Assembly (NCBI GenBank): GCA_025093555.1
Contig: JAIWNF010000041.1
Coordinates: forward strand, 372,001-436,000
Length of the DNA: 64,000 nucleotides
Source of the DNA: Circinella umbellata
Lineage: Eukaryota > Mucoromycota > Mucoromycetes > Mucorales > Lichtheimiaceae
Reading direction: 5' to 3'
A program made the position numbers and the translations under genes. Positions 1 through 10,631 of this stretch are shown one piece after another. Numbering within the stretch: the first letter of the stretch is position 1; each line of letters opens with the position of its first letter. The notes under the pieces are model-generated. The model saw only the letters and a list, made by a program, of their open reading frames with translations. It was not told the DNA's origin and searched no databases.

Positions 1-778
1 TACCATCCCCTCCATGTCCTCTTCAACATTATCTATATCGTCGAGGTCATCATATATGTTTTCATTTGAGACACCATTATCGTCTTCCATATCGGAAATA
101 GAAGAAATCATTTCCCCAAGAGGCGTTTCACTAATATCCTCTTCTTGCTCTGTATTAGTCCCAGCATCCACAGCAGCCGATGTTGTATGAACTACTGGTG
201 ATGGTGATGATGCATAACTTGAAATTTTCGCCCAAAAAGAGCTGGGACTGAAAAAAAAATGAAAAGTAGATTTCCTTTGTTTTTTCTTTTTTTTTCTTTG
301 TCATCCTTTTATATAAATGTATAAATAAATAAATGAGAATATAGATTAAAGGTATAGTAGAAAAACTTCATGTGTGATTCAGAGAAGAAATAGTTTTATT
401 TTTGGAGTTAGCAGATTATTCAGTGTAAAAGAAAAAAATAAGAAAAAAAAAGAAAAAACAAAGGAAAAAAAAAAGTTGGCCTTACTAATTTTTTTTCAGT
501 CCCAGCTCTTTTTAGGCGCAAATTTCAAGTTATACTGGTGATGATGCTGCTGTATTTTTTTCTACTGGGGTGGATGATCATGCTGCTCCCTTTAGAATAG
601 AACTGTACAAAGGCTTTTTACCTTTGTCAGCTGTCAAAGTGGAAGTATGCTCATTATTGATAGTATTCTTTGTTTTATCGCTAGTAAAAGACAAGGTTGT
701 TTGTCTACCACCAGTATTATTATTTTTGGAGGAGGTTCCTGTTTTTTTTTGCGATCCACTTTGCTTTTGTTTTGGCAT
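1..778 (-). pseudogene. Unrecognised gene relic, split by a MITE, running off the left edge
   Basis: A minus-strand reading frame starts at 778 with a basic, low-complexity N-terminus rich in K, Q, S and T (start MPKQKQSGSQKKTG) and stops at a TGA (578-580). The same frame then continues for about 15 sensible codons to about 533. There it meets an inserted element (217-530). Beyond the element, 214 down to 1 is open in another frame and encodes an acidic tail rich in D, E, S and N that leaves the window. An early stop, an insertion and a frame change argue for a dead gene, although an intron cannot be excluded. I do not recognise the family. The plus-strand open frame over 570-800 is its shadow. 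Confidence 0.4.
217..530. mobile_element. 314-bp MITE with about 34-bp inverted ends and TA target duplication
   Basis: The left end reads ACTTGAAATTTTCGCCC and the right end is its near-perfect inverse. The similarity extends for about 34 bp, through the GAGCTGGGACTG block and a following A run. Both sides are flanked by TA (215-216 and 531-532), the target duplication of Tc1/mariner-type elements. The interior is AT-rich and non-coding, so this is a non-autonomous element. It sits inside a gene relic, whose coding similarity resumes on both sides. Confidence 0.8.
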
Positions 779-1035
779 TATACTGAAACGAGTTAATTAA
801 AGTGAATGGCAGATAAGGTGATTGTTAGAGTTATGTAAACGCGTGTGTAAAGTAGTAACAAGTTTAACTATGAAATGGAAACAGCGAAATAATAAAGTTT
901 TTTTATAAACAGAGAGAGGGTTTCAATAAAATGATTTTTGATTGGCTATTCAATAAACTTATTTCTGATTGGCTCAGGAGCCCCATTCATATTATCTGTG
1001 CCCAAATCGTTTGGGTTCGGAGTCAGAAAAACAAT

Positions 1036-1064
1036 GTTACCCCTCAAGCACTGTTAGAGGTAAC
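1036..1064. promoter_or_regulatory. 29-bp imperfect palindrome upstream of nuclease-like copy A
   Basis: The sequence starts GTTACCCC and ends GAGGTAAC, two near-inverse 8-mers around a 13-nt spacer. It has the same length and layout as the four sites at 10170-10354 upstream of copy C. The surrounding bases are also shared with that region in inverted orientation. Confidence 0.5.
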
Positions 1065-1189
1065 AAACCCAAATCGTTTTGGTCAATGTTACTTTTTAAG
1101 CTGTGTTTGAAGTAGCAATTTCTTTTTTTTTCTTATCTTTGGAGACACAGTAACTTGTGTTCTCTTATAGTTTCTTTCTTTTATAACAT

Positions 1190-1800
1190 GACGTGCTGCA
1201 AAATAAAATACTTTTTTGATTCTTTGATTCAAAAGGTTATCTTTTTACGTTAGACAAAAAGCAAAGAACCTGCAACAGATTTTATGAGTAAAGTCATTTC
1301 GTTGAAAGCTGACATTATTATGAGTCTTAGTGTAAAGAAGATTATTGGTATGTTTGCACATCACATAGACAGACGTAATATCCTTTTATATATTGCTGTA
1401 CTAACACAGAATCTTTTGTAGGACCTCATGCCGTCGATAAATACAAAGGCATTTCCACTGAATGGCCCAATCTGATGAAATTAGATGTTGTGTCTGAGCC
1501 TTTCTTATACAACGATCGTAACTCGCCCCCAGTTCTTATCGATATACAGCATACAGTAGATCTTAAATTTTATCAACAAGTGATCCAATATTGTTTGTAA
1601 ATGATTAAAATACCCAGTTCTCCCTATCGTTGTAATTATTATTGGCATCAACGGTACAACGCAAGCCATTTTGGAGATGGTAGGAAAGGAAGACCCAGAA
1701 GTTCCATTTGCTGCTTTACTCCCTTGTACTTGATTAATGGTGGAACTATCTGTACATATTTTGACACCAACCCATTGAACCTATTTAAGGAACATTGTTG
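1190..1800 (+). pseudogene. Decayed gene with probable PD-(D/E)XK nuclease core (copy A)
   Basis: This plus-strand copy matches the minus-strand copy at 8948-10161 over more than 500 bp. It includes a shared intron (GTATGT donor near 1348, acceptor near 1421) and the segments around FLYNDRN, DIQHTVDLKFYQQVIQYC and YPVLPIVVII. It has in-frame stops, including TAA right after IQYCL, and a frameshift before the YPVLP block. It loses similarity before the 3' third of the gene. The D-x-Q core followed by a Y/Q-rich helix and a hydrophobic strand resembles the PD-(D/E)XK superfamily (Rpn-like). That is inferred from motif layout only. Confidence 0.6.
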
Positions 1801-2480
1801 ATATCCTCTACTACTTTATTAACAAAAACGCCAAGTTTATCTTATGCTGAAGCTTTTGTATCAATTATCGAGGTTTGTATACTTATATATCTCAGAACTC
1901 TTGCCAATTAACATGTAGCACTGGTGTTAAATAGTTTAAAAGTGTCATGGTTAAAAGTAAGTAATCATTATCTTGATTTTTTATCGTTAGCACTTGGAAA
2001 AGAAGAACAGAATAAAAAGATTATGGGCTTTAACAAATGTTTACAATATACTTTCTTCTCTTTTTCATTTAAGCAAACTCCTTTTTTTTGGTGCCTCTTA
2101 ACTCAACTTTTATTTTATTCTTATCCGTTTTTTTTGGTTGGTGTGTTATTAAACTTTCACGTTCTCTAAGAAAGGTAAGTCGGCTCCCTTTCTTTGTCGA
2201 TTCTGTTATTTTTCCTTTGTCTTTTTTTTTCTGGGATCTCCATCCAAAAATTAAAATCAAAATACATATGTATTTAATTACTTATTCATGTAACTTATAG
2301 GCATCGTGACTCGAGCAGCAACTAAAGAAATGACAGATACCATTCGAGCCTTGACACGTACAAAAACAATAACCAAAGATGAAATCGAATGACTGATGCT
2401 ACCTTTACCTGCTTTACCGAAAATTGATAATGTCTCATCCGGAACTTATCGAAAAAAAAAGAAGGTTTAATTCCAAGTGT
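1801..2480 (+). pseudogene. Unrecognised spliced-gene fragments, probably decayed
   Basis: Short coding-like blocks appear on the plus strand. 1803-1880 reads as a serine/threonine-rich stretch ending at a GTTTGT donor. 1921-1957 (LVLNSLKVSWLK) runs into GTAAGT, with a TTAG acceptor at about 1990 and then a basic segment (HLEKKNRIKRLWALTN). 2303-2390 reads VTRAATKEMTDTIRALTR and continues to a TGA. The blocks do not join into one frame with normal introns, so I read them as the remains of one host gene. I do not recognise it. Confidence 0.25.
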
Positions 2481-2532
2481 AGGAAGACTTTTGATCATAT
2501 TTGTCATTTTTTACTTGTTTTTATGCACTCTT

Positions 2533-2857
2533 TAAACGATATCATCCAGGACATCATCAATCTCTTCCGACAACAGCAAATCAGATAGCTCAAATAACTT
2601 GGGGTGGTGCATTTTTACGTGACGTCGAAAATAGACTAATTGACAATAATAATCAAGATGATATTACTTCCAATCATTTATTTGAACAACAATATTATCA
2701 CCATCATAATCGTCGTCATCTTAATAATAATGATGCTAACAACAAAGGATAATTCAGTATGCCACATCAATTAATGGAAGCCGCACTTTGGTATGAATTA
2801 TTAACAGCTTTTGAAATGTTGAATATGATAGATCAAAGAATATTGGATATTAGATGA
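2533..2857 (+). pseudogene. Fragment, weakly DUF3759/CipC-like
   Basis: An open stretch encodes HHQSLPTTANQIAQITWGGA and then a histidine/asparagine-rich part, and ends at a TAA near 2752. A second block, from about 2765 to the TGA at 2855-2857, begins HQLMEAALWYELLTAFEM. The pattern of A, A, Y and A/F around the second block recalls the start of fungal CipC-like proteins (DUF3759), but the match is short. The fragment has no clear start and at least one stop. Treat the family name as a guess. Confidence 0.25.
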
Positions 2858-3511
2858 ACGATTATGATGTGAACACACTGATGACAATAAGAATTATAAT
2901 ACGTAATAATGATGGACAAAATAATCAAATTATTAAAGAGGTCAAACTTGCTTAATAATGTCTTGTTCTTTTTTATAAATAAATAAACAAATAAAATTTT
3001 ACTCCTTTTTATTAATTATTCGAAAGTGTCAAGAATGATTTTATTCTCTTGATCTGATGTTGTGACAACTGTGTCGTAATAAATTGGGCGGATCAATACC
3101 TTAGCCAATAGTAATAGAATATAACAAATGATAATAAAGAATAACAAATATAATTCAAAAGATACCAGTTTATTATTTTATGAGTATAGACTATTTATAT
3201 GTTTTCTAATAATGATAATAACGTATATAATGTGGATGACATGTAGTTACAAGCAGAGGTATAAAATGTGAGTCATTGAAGTAAAGTATATACTGTCTGT
3301 GATGGTTACTAGAATGGCAACAGGAAGTTGACTCATAATTATAATGCGTAGTGTGACACGATTCAAAAAAGGAAATGTTAATGACATTGTTTTTAGGCTA
3401 CGACAACTGTACAAAATTTTAGCGGGGTCTGTGAAACAGTACACTCTTTTGAATTGAATTGAGTTCCAGTGTCAAGTCGCCTACTCTTTTTTATTTTATA
3501 ACCATTAAAAA
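2858..3511. other. AT-rich intergenic DNA, nothing recognised
   Basis: No gene, repeat or RNA structure was recognised. The short minus-strand open frame at 3247-3444 has no family resemblance and no splice context. Confidence 0.5.
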
Positions 3512-3975
3512 ATGAACTCAAAAGTACTTTATTCACCTTCACTTGTTCCTGAAGGCTGGTATGTTTATTATTATAATTATATTGCATTGTATTATTTAGA
3601 AAAACCTAAGGCGTTACACTATTAACAGAAAAAAAATGACAAAAAATTGATAGGAACGTCGTATGGAATTCTAATTCACAACACTATTATTACGTAAATC
3701 TAATGACAGGTCAAACTCAATTGAAACCATCAATAAATGGTGGTAGTGTGACCTCTGAAGCAGGTGGTATGTTATTACTTGGAAGTATGCCTAATCAATC
3801 ACAACAACCACAATCACAAGTTGAAATATCTTCGGCTGGTGCCAGCATGCAAATGCCTGAAAGTAACGACTATACAAGATCAAGTGATCCTGGACAATCT
3901 GTGTTACATCAATCTTCTGAAAAACAGTCTTTACCAACACGATCTTGCATGACACAACCTGTACCACAACAATAA
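3512..3975 (+). CDS. Small WW-domain protein, two exons
   Basis: WW domains bind proline-rich peptides. Exon 1 (3512-3558) starts at an ATG in AAAAATGA context and encodes SPSLVPEGW. A GTATGT donor at 3559 pairs with the TTGATAG acceptor ending at 3653. Exon 2 (3654-3975) continues in frame with HYYYVNLMTGQTQLKP and a Q/S-rich tail. The predicted product is 122 residues, with the WW domain at about residues 11-42. The first Trp, the YYY strand and the N-x-x-TGQTQ turn are present, but the usual second Trp is Leu. The exon lengths sum to a multiple of three. The gene lies just upstream of a MULE and may have lost downstream exons to it (see 7071-7199). Confidence 0.6.
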
Positions 3976-4099
3976 TCTTATGAATTTTCAATATCTACTT
4001 CAAACGGTGAACCAGATAGTTATAGCGGGATACTTTTTTTTATTATTCAAGGTGGAAGCGACCACATAAATGGGTCCCTTTCAAGCTCAGTGGGCGGGT

Positions 4100-6830
4100 A
4101 ATTGGGGGCTGTTCTATTTATCAGGAAAAATTACGTCATTAATTCTTTGAAAAAATCTCTAAGTCCCACTTGGTAAAAAATAAAAAAAAATCTTTAAGTC
4201 CCACTTAGTAAAAAAAAAATAATCTCTAAGTTCTTTGATATTTATAAGAGTATTGCTTTAAAAAAAACACTTGATGAATATTATAATATTTATTGGCGGG
4301 AAGGACGTGCCTGAGAATTAATTATTTTTTCAATTGTAGTATATGTTTCTTTTTGTGAATTAACTATGGATTCTATTTGTTCTGAAGTGAGTTTTGATAA
4401 ATTTGTTGATAATAAATAGTCTATTTTTTTTTTATTTTTCTCCAATTCAACAAGAAGATCTTGTCGATGTTGCTGTTGTTGTGAGAACTCTGATACTGCT
4501 GCTGTTGTGTATGATGATGATAATGATATTGCTGGTGCTACTAAACCACTACCTGCAAATGATGATGGTGATAATGATGTTGTTGTTGTTGGTGTTGTTG
4601 ATAATAATGAAGTTAATGATGATGATAATGATGATGATACTGAAGTAATGGTAGCTTGTTGACGTGTTATTATATTTAAATTTGTATGAATACCAACAAG
4701 GAAAATATGTTTACAAGCTTCTTGGCGCAATTGATAATCCATACACGTACATGTGCCAGTGACACTCCCATTTCCCGAATCTTCAAACTTCAATATATAA
4801 ACAATACGACTAGTAAATGAACGACAAGTAACCTATTATTGCCATTATATTATGAGTTATCATAACATGTTAAATGCGAAAAAATCAGCAAGATAAAAAA
4901 AATTATATACATACATGATCTTCAAAAACATTAATCATTGAAAGTGCTTTTTGCTCTGGAACTTCATTTGCTAACTTTTTTCGTTTTCGAGTCTCAACAG
5001 ATGCAGTACTCTTCTTGATATTAAATAAAAGTTGAATGATATGAGAACGATAATCACGCTCGACCAACTGCGACAAAACGTAAATGATCTGATCAACACG
5101 ATGATTTCGAGAATAAGGAAGGTATTTGCTTTTTAATTCAGAGTGCCAGCTTTCTATCAAATTGTTTGTGTGAAACGTAACTTCCTACGATATGTATATA
5201 CATTAATATCGAATACAGAAGAAAAAGGCTCAATGGGAATAAGAACAAACATACCTTTCTCCAAGCTTTACACCACAAATGCCTCTTGTCAAACCAATAT
5301 TCCAACATATATATATAAAGATCAAAATACTTGCTTCTCCACTTCATTACAAATTCATACCAAGCAACATAAAAACCAACAAACGTTGTAGAATACATCA
5401 ATGAATCAAGCGACTTTAGAGCTTCTTTTCTTAGTATTTTCGATTCTGTTATTGATGATGATGTTATCTAAAATCGCTTTATTAGAATCCAGAGTTTATA
5501 AGTAAGGGTAATATGTTTAGTATAATGCAATTACCTTTGATTTAATATTTTTGATCCAGGCACGCTTGATATGCCAATGACATAAAAGAACTTGACGAAT
5601 ACTATTGATTTCAACTGGACTACAATCAATCATAATATGATCAGGAATATAATGTACACAATCTCAAAGCCATCAAAGCCAAATTTGTAAATGTTCGCTG
5701 TCTTCCTTGTCCGTGATCATATATGCAAGTGGATAAACTTGACCAGTAACATCATTCTTAGCAACAATAGAAAATAAATATGAAACACTAGTGGGTTTTA
5801 CAATTGATTTACAAGTCTTGTGTGTAGAATCTACACAGATTTCTTTTGAATTTAATAACAACTAAAAATATTAATATACATGAATAATTATCCAATGACA
5901 TAACATGTTTTATCAACTCAAATAATACAAATAATCATTACTCACTTGTGCTTGACGTGGTGATATCCATGATATAACAAATGATGACTGTGTGATATGT
6001 TTCAAAGTATGATAACCTTCTTTGTTCAATTGTTCAAGCCATAAACTGACACTTTGCTTATCAATATGATCTTTCTTTGCTAATCTTGACTGTTCACTGG
6101 CGATGATGTTGATGACATGATGAGGTTTTACAAGTAGAGCATTTGGCAACGGTCCTTCATTATTCTCAACCTTTCATTATATGTTTGTACAAGAATAATT
6201 AATTACTCAAATATATAAAACACATATACAATATACACAATTCATACCTTTCTAAGTTGTTCATCTGTAAGTCGCAAATAATCTTGTATTTTATCCCAAT
6301 CTAAGCTGTTTTCAACATGTTTTTTAATCCAGTCGCAAAGTTCAGAGGGAAGTTGTGATCGTACTGCATCAGAAATTTCTGTTGGATCGTGTCGTTGATG
6401 TTGCCAATGATATTCAACTTTGATTTTGCCACTTGTCAAGTATTGAACATGATATTTAGCAAGACAGTTACATTTTAAAGATTTTTTGACACCAGTTCGT
6501 CTTTTTTTGTTGGGTGGGGCGAGGTTGGTGGATGAAGAAACAGAAGTAGATGATGAGCTAGAAGATACGTGTTGTGAATGGTCACAATAATAAGTAATAC
6601 TTTGCTGAACTGTTCTGGGATGACCGGCTGAACTCAGGCGTGCATCTGAAGTCTTGGGAATGGAGATGTAGGAGTGGTTGGTGATGAAGTTGGCATGTTG
6701 CTTTGGGTTTGTTTTAACCCATTCTTCAAACTCATTGTTGTTGTTAAATTCTTCTACTATATTTGTTGTATAGTTAGGAGGAACACAAATAAGATACCCA
6801 AGATCTTCAGATGCAGAGGCCGTTGTCATG

Positions 6831-6862
<32 letters not shown>

Positions 6863-7010
6863 TGAAAAAATAAAAATAAAAAAAAAGTCGCGTCGCATGG
6901 ATGTAGGCCCAGGGGGGACGTGAAAGTAAAAAAAAAATTCTCAGATGAGGAGACTGAAAAGAATGGGGAAGTGACGTAATTTTTCCTGATGAATAACGAA
7001 CTTGGGTAAT
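4100..7010 (-). mobile_element. MULE-type DNA transposon with inverted termini
   Basis: A 19-bp perfect inverted repeat, ATCAGGAAAAATTACGTCA at 4120-4138 and its inverse at 6972-6990, brackets the transposase gene. Weaker similarity continues outward for about 20 bp on both sides. The outer limits and the 8-11-bp target duplication expected for Mutator-like elements were not resolved. An A-rich direct repeat (TCTCTAAGTCCCACTT units, 4150-4225) lies inside the left end. Confidence 0.7.
4290..6829 (-). pseudogene. MULE transposase with SWIM zinc finger, six exons, two in-frame TGA
   Basis: Cut-and-paste transposase of the Mutator-like superfamily. Six exons (6829-6248, 6170-5946, 5861-5535, 5467-5255, 5184-4915, 4832-4290) all have GT-AG borders and lengths divisible by three, about 719 codons. 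The N-terminus holds a Cys-containing DNA-binding-like region (about residues 100-160). Exon 3 carries the catalytic core: EICVDSTHKTC (first Asp) and IDCSPVEINS, then LLCHWHIKRAW. Exon 6 has the SWIM finger C-T-C ... A-C-K-H. Two TGA codons (5673-5675 and 5664-5666) interrupt exon 3, so it is probably dead unless they are read through. I chose the ATG at 6829 because the upstream ATG at 6898 adds only a simple-sequence Phe/Ile run. Confidence 0.85.
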
Positions 7011-7070
7011 TGGATATTGTTTTTTCAAATAAAAAAAAAAGTAGCTTGAACTAAATTATAATATATATAG

Positions 7071-7199
7071 GATTGCTGCTTGGAAATCACGGTAGATGTC
7101 ATGGAGTAGACTATAGCGATGGATGTTATTCACCTCCCTCAGTACTACCACATTCTGGTGGATTTATATCAATTTTTAATTTGACTAGTGATGAATTTG
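7071..7199 (+). pseudogene. Orphan exon, possibly a displaced 3' exon of the WW gene
   Basis: An open stretch begins after an ATATATATAG acceptor and ends at a GGTATGT donor (7200). It encodes GLLLGNHGRCHGVDYSDGC and then a Pro/Ser/Gly-rich segment. The Gly/His-rich composition is like the tails of some small fungal WW proteins, which suggests it belonged to the gene at 3512-3975 before the MULE landed between them. That link is inferred. Confidence 0.25.
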
Positions 7200-7329
7200 G
7201 TATGTAAGTCAAAAAATAAAATAAGATAAGACAGATAAGAAATATTTAACAATAATAATTGTTAGTTGACAATAACTAATTGAATGCCCATTTGCTTCTC
7301 GGCTCTCTTTCACTGGTTGGGGTTAAAGC

Positions 7330-7869
7330 GTTTACTTTATTAATAGTGGGACAATTCGTACATATCTTGATAGCAATCCTATTGAACCTACAGTTGCATT
7401 GGCACATTTTTTTATCGAACAAAAATTATTCATGATATCAATGGAACGATGTGATGATTCAACGGTTCCATTATTTTTTAAATATGCCAAAGATACCTTA
7501 CAATTAATCAAAGCGAGGGAAACATTAACCGAGCATGTCAGAAATATCCAATCAAGGAAACGTACAGCACAAGTGTTAGATGATGGTATTTTATTTGTTA
7601 ATGAAATGTGTAAAAACCACTCTTTATCACAGGAGCCTTCGGGATCTCCATCTCCATCTTCTGCCACTTCATCAACAACCTCCTTACCATCATCCTTTAC
7701 AAATTTTGATTAGCTTCCTGCCATTCAACACAAAACCTTAAAATGGTTATATGTTGATTTATGGAGAAAACACTCTGGCGATACAATGGATTGGGATTTA
7801 TGTTATAAAATTGGGAAAGATCTCGGATTACTTGACATATATAAATCAAAAGCAAGCTTAGGGAGCTAA
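7330..7869 (+). pseudogene. 3' half of the nuclease-like gene (copy B), left arm of the palindrome
   Basis: The copy starts abruptly inside the gene (at TYLDSNPIEPTVALAHFFIE), well downstream of the ExQ core. It continues through KARETLTEHVRNIQ and a Ser/Pro/Thr-rich linker to a TAG after TNFD (7711-7713). The same frame stays open for 51 further coherent codons (LPAIQHKTLKWLYVDLW ... KASLGS) to TAA at 7867-7869, so the TAG is probably a premature stop inside a longer gene. The TAG is shared with copy C, so it predates the duplication. Relative to copy C, about 80 bp are missing before KARETLT. Confidence 0.65.
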
Positions 7870-9541
7870 ACAATAATAATTGTTTAATCCTACTTCTATA
7901 AAAAATAGATTTATTTATAAATTAAAATTATGTATATAAAGAAAACATAAAATTTATTAATTTTCTGATTTTCTTAAATATTTTTTATTTGAATACCAAT
8001 AAATAAAATTAAAAAATACACCAGTTTTTTTATTTTTTATTTCTATCACATGACCATCAACAACATCAACAACAACAATAAATTATTAATATAATTATAT
8101 TATTATTGTTTATTATATATATTAAAAAACAAATATTTGTATAACAAATCTTGTTTTTAGAATATTTATTAAAGATTCAGATAGCATAGCTATCAAGAAT
8201 AAAAATTATGAAAATTATTATATATATAAGAATTTTAATTTTTAACTTTTAAATAAAATTTATTTTTAAGAACTTATTTTAATCATATGATTTAATTGAT
8301 TACGTAATCAATTATAATTATCATATGAAAATTTAAAATAAATAAAAATATAATTTTTGATATTTTCAATATCTAGAAGATTAAATATATAAATAAACAG
8401 AAGTAATCAATTAATTATTTTATATGTTTTGTTTTATATACTTTTCTTCTAAAAAAAACAAATAAAATCAATGATTTTCTTATTTTTAGAATCTGTAAGA
8501 TTCAGATACATTGTATCTTTATAGAATTTATTTTTTAAACTTTATTTTTAAAATATGATTACGTAATCATATTTAAATTTAAAAATATAAAAAAATATAA
8601 TTCTTAATGTTTTACAAACATTTGAAATATTAAATATAAATAATATATATTAGACCTAATGCTAATATATATTGTTTGTGTAACAAACCTGTATTTATAT
8701 TTTTATTTCTGAAAAAAACAAGAAAATTAATAATTTTATTGTTGTTGTTGATGTTGTTTATGGTTATGTGATAGAAATAAAAAATAAAAAAACTGGTGTA
8801 TTTTTTAATTTTATTTCTTGGTATTCAAATAAAAAATATTTAAGAAAATCAGAAAATTAGTAAATTTTATGTTTTCTTTATATACATAATTTTAATTTAT
8901 AAATAAATCTATTTTTTATAGAAGTAGGATTAAACAATTATTATTGTTTAGCTCCCTAAGCTTGCTTTTGATTTATATTTGTCAAGTAATCCGAGATCTT
9001 TCCCAATTTTATAACATAAATCCCAATCCATTGTATCGCCAGAGTGTTTTCTCCATAAATCAACATATAACCATTTTAAGGTTTTGTGTTGAATGGCAGG
9101 AAGCTAATCAAAATTTGTAAAGGATGATGGTAAGGAGGTTGTTGATGAAGTGGCAGAAGATGGAGATGGAGATCCCGAAGGCTCCTGTGATAAAGAGTGG
9201 TTTTTACACATTTCATTAACAAATAAAATACCATCATCTAACACTTGTGCTGTACGTTTCCTTGATTGGATATTTCTGACGTGCTCAGTTAATGTTTCCC
9301 TCACTTTGATTAATCGTTAAATAATTGGTTGCAAATAGTGTCAAATGAGTGAAGAACATTATTATAATCTGCAATGTTATCATTGAAGATCTCTTTAGCA
9401 TATTTAAAAAGCATTTATATGGTTGGATCTTCACGTCGTTCCATTGATATTAATGATAATTTTTGTTCGATAAAAAAGTGTGCCAATGCAACTGTAGGTT
9501 CAATAGGGTTGCAATCAAGATACGTACAAATTATTCCACCA
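7345..9541. repeat. 2.2-kb foldback: nuclease-like gene copies B and C head to head at their 3' ends
   Basis: Sequence 7345 to about 8100 is repeated in reverse complement at about 8735-9541. Agreement is near-perfect from the KARETLT codons through the 3' end of the gene and about 200 bp beyond (to the ACACCAGTTTTTTTATTTTT block at 8030 and its inverse near 8800). The arms enclose about 630 bp of very AT-rich DNA. The whole could fold into a long hairpin. Confidence 0.85.
8150..8700. repeat. Two nested AT-rich palindromes in the foldback core
   Basis: Two related units follow each other. Each has a GATTCAGATA...TATC mini-hairpin (near 8175 and 8495). Each then has a larger palindrome centred on GATTACGTAATC (near 8300 and near 8555), with arms of roughly 30-45 bp. 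The units are diverged copies of one another. No coding potential was seen. Confidence 0.7.
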
Positions 9542-10161
9542 TTGAGCAGGTAAAAACAATCGGCCCAACCAGCACAAGGGAGTGAAGCTGCAAATGGAAC
9601 TTCCAGGTCTTCCTTTCCTACCATCTCCAAAATGTCCTGCATTGTACTGTTGATACTGATAATTACAACGATAGGGAGAACTGGGTATCTTTTAATCATT
9701 TGCAAGCAGTATTGGATCACTTGTTGATAAAATTTAAGATCAACTGTATGTTGTATCTCAATGAGGACAGGGGGCAAGTTACCATCATTGTACAAGAAAG
9801 GCTTATACGCGACATCTGATTTCATCAGATTGGGCTATTCAGTTGGAATGCCTTTGTATTTGTCGACGGCATAAGGTCCTACAAAAGATTCTGTGTTAGT
9901 ACAAGAATATATAAAAGAATGTTACATCTGACCATGTGATGTGCATACATACCAACAAATTTTTTAATAATAAGATTCGTAACTTCGGGTTTCAACAAAA
10001 TCAATTTACTCATCAGATCTGTTCCAGGTCTATGTTTTTTATCTAATGTGAAAAGATAATCTTTTAAATTAAATATAAATTAGAATCGAAAAGTTTATTT
10101 TTGGAGCACGTAATGTTACAAAAGATATAAACTCACTGACTTCTGTTGTATTATTGGACAT
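8948..10161 (-). pseudogene. Nuclease-like gene, most complete copy (copy C), broken
   Basis: The reading starts at ATG 10161 (MSNNTTEVSEF) and passes a diverged stretch that probably contains an intron. It continues as LDKKHRPGTDLMSKLILL to a GTATGT intron (about 9957-9881), then GPYAVDKYKG. The core reads FLYNDGNLPPVLIEIQHTVD, then a Y/Q-rich helix and YPVLPIVVIISIN. The E-x-Q placed between an acidic turn and a hydrophobic strand is the layout of PD-(D/E)XK nucleases of the Rpn kind. Lesions are TAG after GIPTE (normally Trp, as copy A shows), TAA after EDPTI, a TAA and frameshift before RETLTEH, and TAG after TNFD. The original end is probably TAA at 8948-8950. The function is inferred from motif layout only. 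Confidence 0.65.
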
Positions 10162-10169
10162 TGCGACAA

Positions 10170-10354
10170 GTTACCTCTAATAGTACTTTGAGGGTAACAA
10201 AAATAAACTATGTTACCTCGCAACCTGCTTAAGAGATAACATAATTTTTTTTGTTGTGACTGTTACTCCCAATAGTGCTTATAGGGTAATATTACTTTTT
10301 GACTCCGACCAAAATTATTTGGTTTGTTACCTCTGACAGTGCTTACGAGGTAAC
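10170..10354. promoter_or_regulatory. Four 29-bp imperfect palindromes just upstream of copy C
   Basis: Sites lie at 10170-10198, 10212-10240, 10262-10290 and 10326-10354. The best one is GTTACCTC, 13 nt, GAGGTAAC; the others differ by a few bases. Start-to-start spacing is 42, 50 and 64 bp. The first site ends 9 bp from the copy C start codon. A fifth copy lies upstream of copy A (1036-1064). The layout resembles operator sites for a dimeric DNA-binding protein, or subterminal repeats of a mobile element. Confidence 0.6.
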
Positions 10355-10631
10355 ACCTTGTTTCTTACTACCAGGAGCCAGGTTTTTATGTTTTTTAATA
10401 CCCACTTCTCTTCTACATTATCAAGATGACAAACATGTTGACAAATGACAATGGATAAGCAGTAGTAATTTTTTAAAATGGCTATTTTACAATCAAGTTT
10501 AGTAAGTGAAATCCTACTGTTGATGTGCGCTGTGCTACTAATCAAATATTATAGCAGAAAAGTAACTGAATATATTATCCCTGTTGCTCTGCTTCACTTT
10601 ACTACTTTTATCTCCTTCAATTATTCAAGCA

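Noticed and set aside
4394..4648. Plus-strand Leu/Met-rich frame
   Set aside because: Shadow of the Ser/Thr/Pro-rich tail of the MULE transposase.
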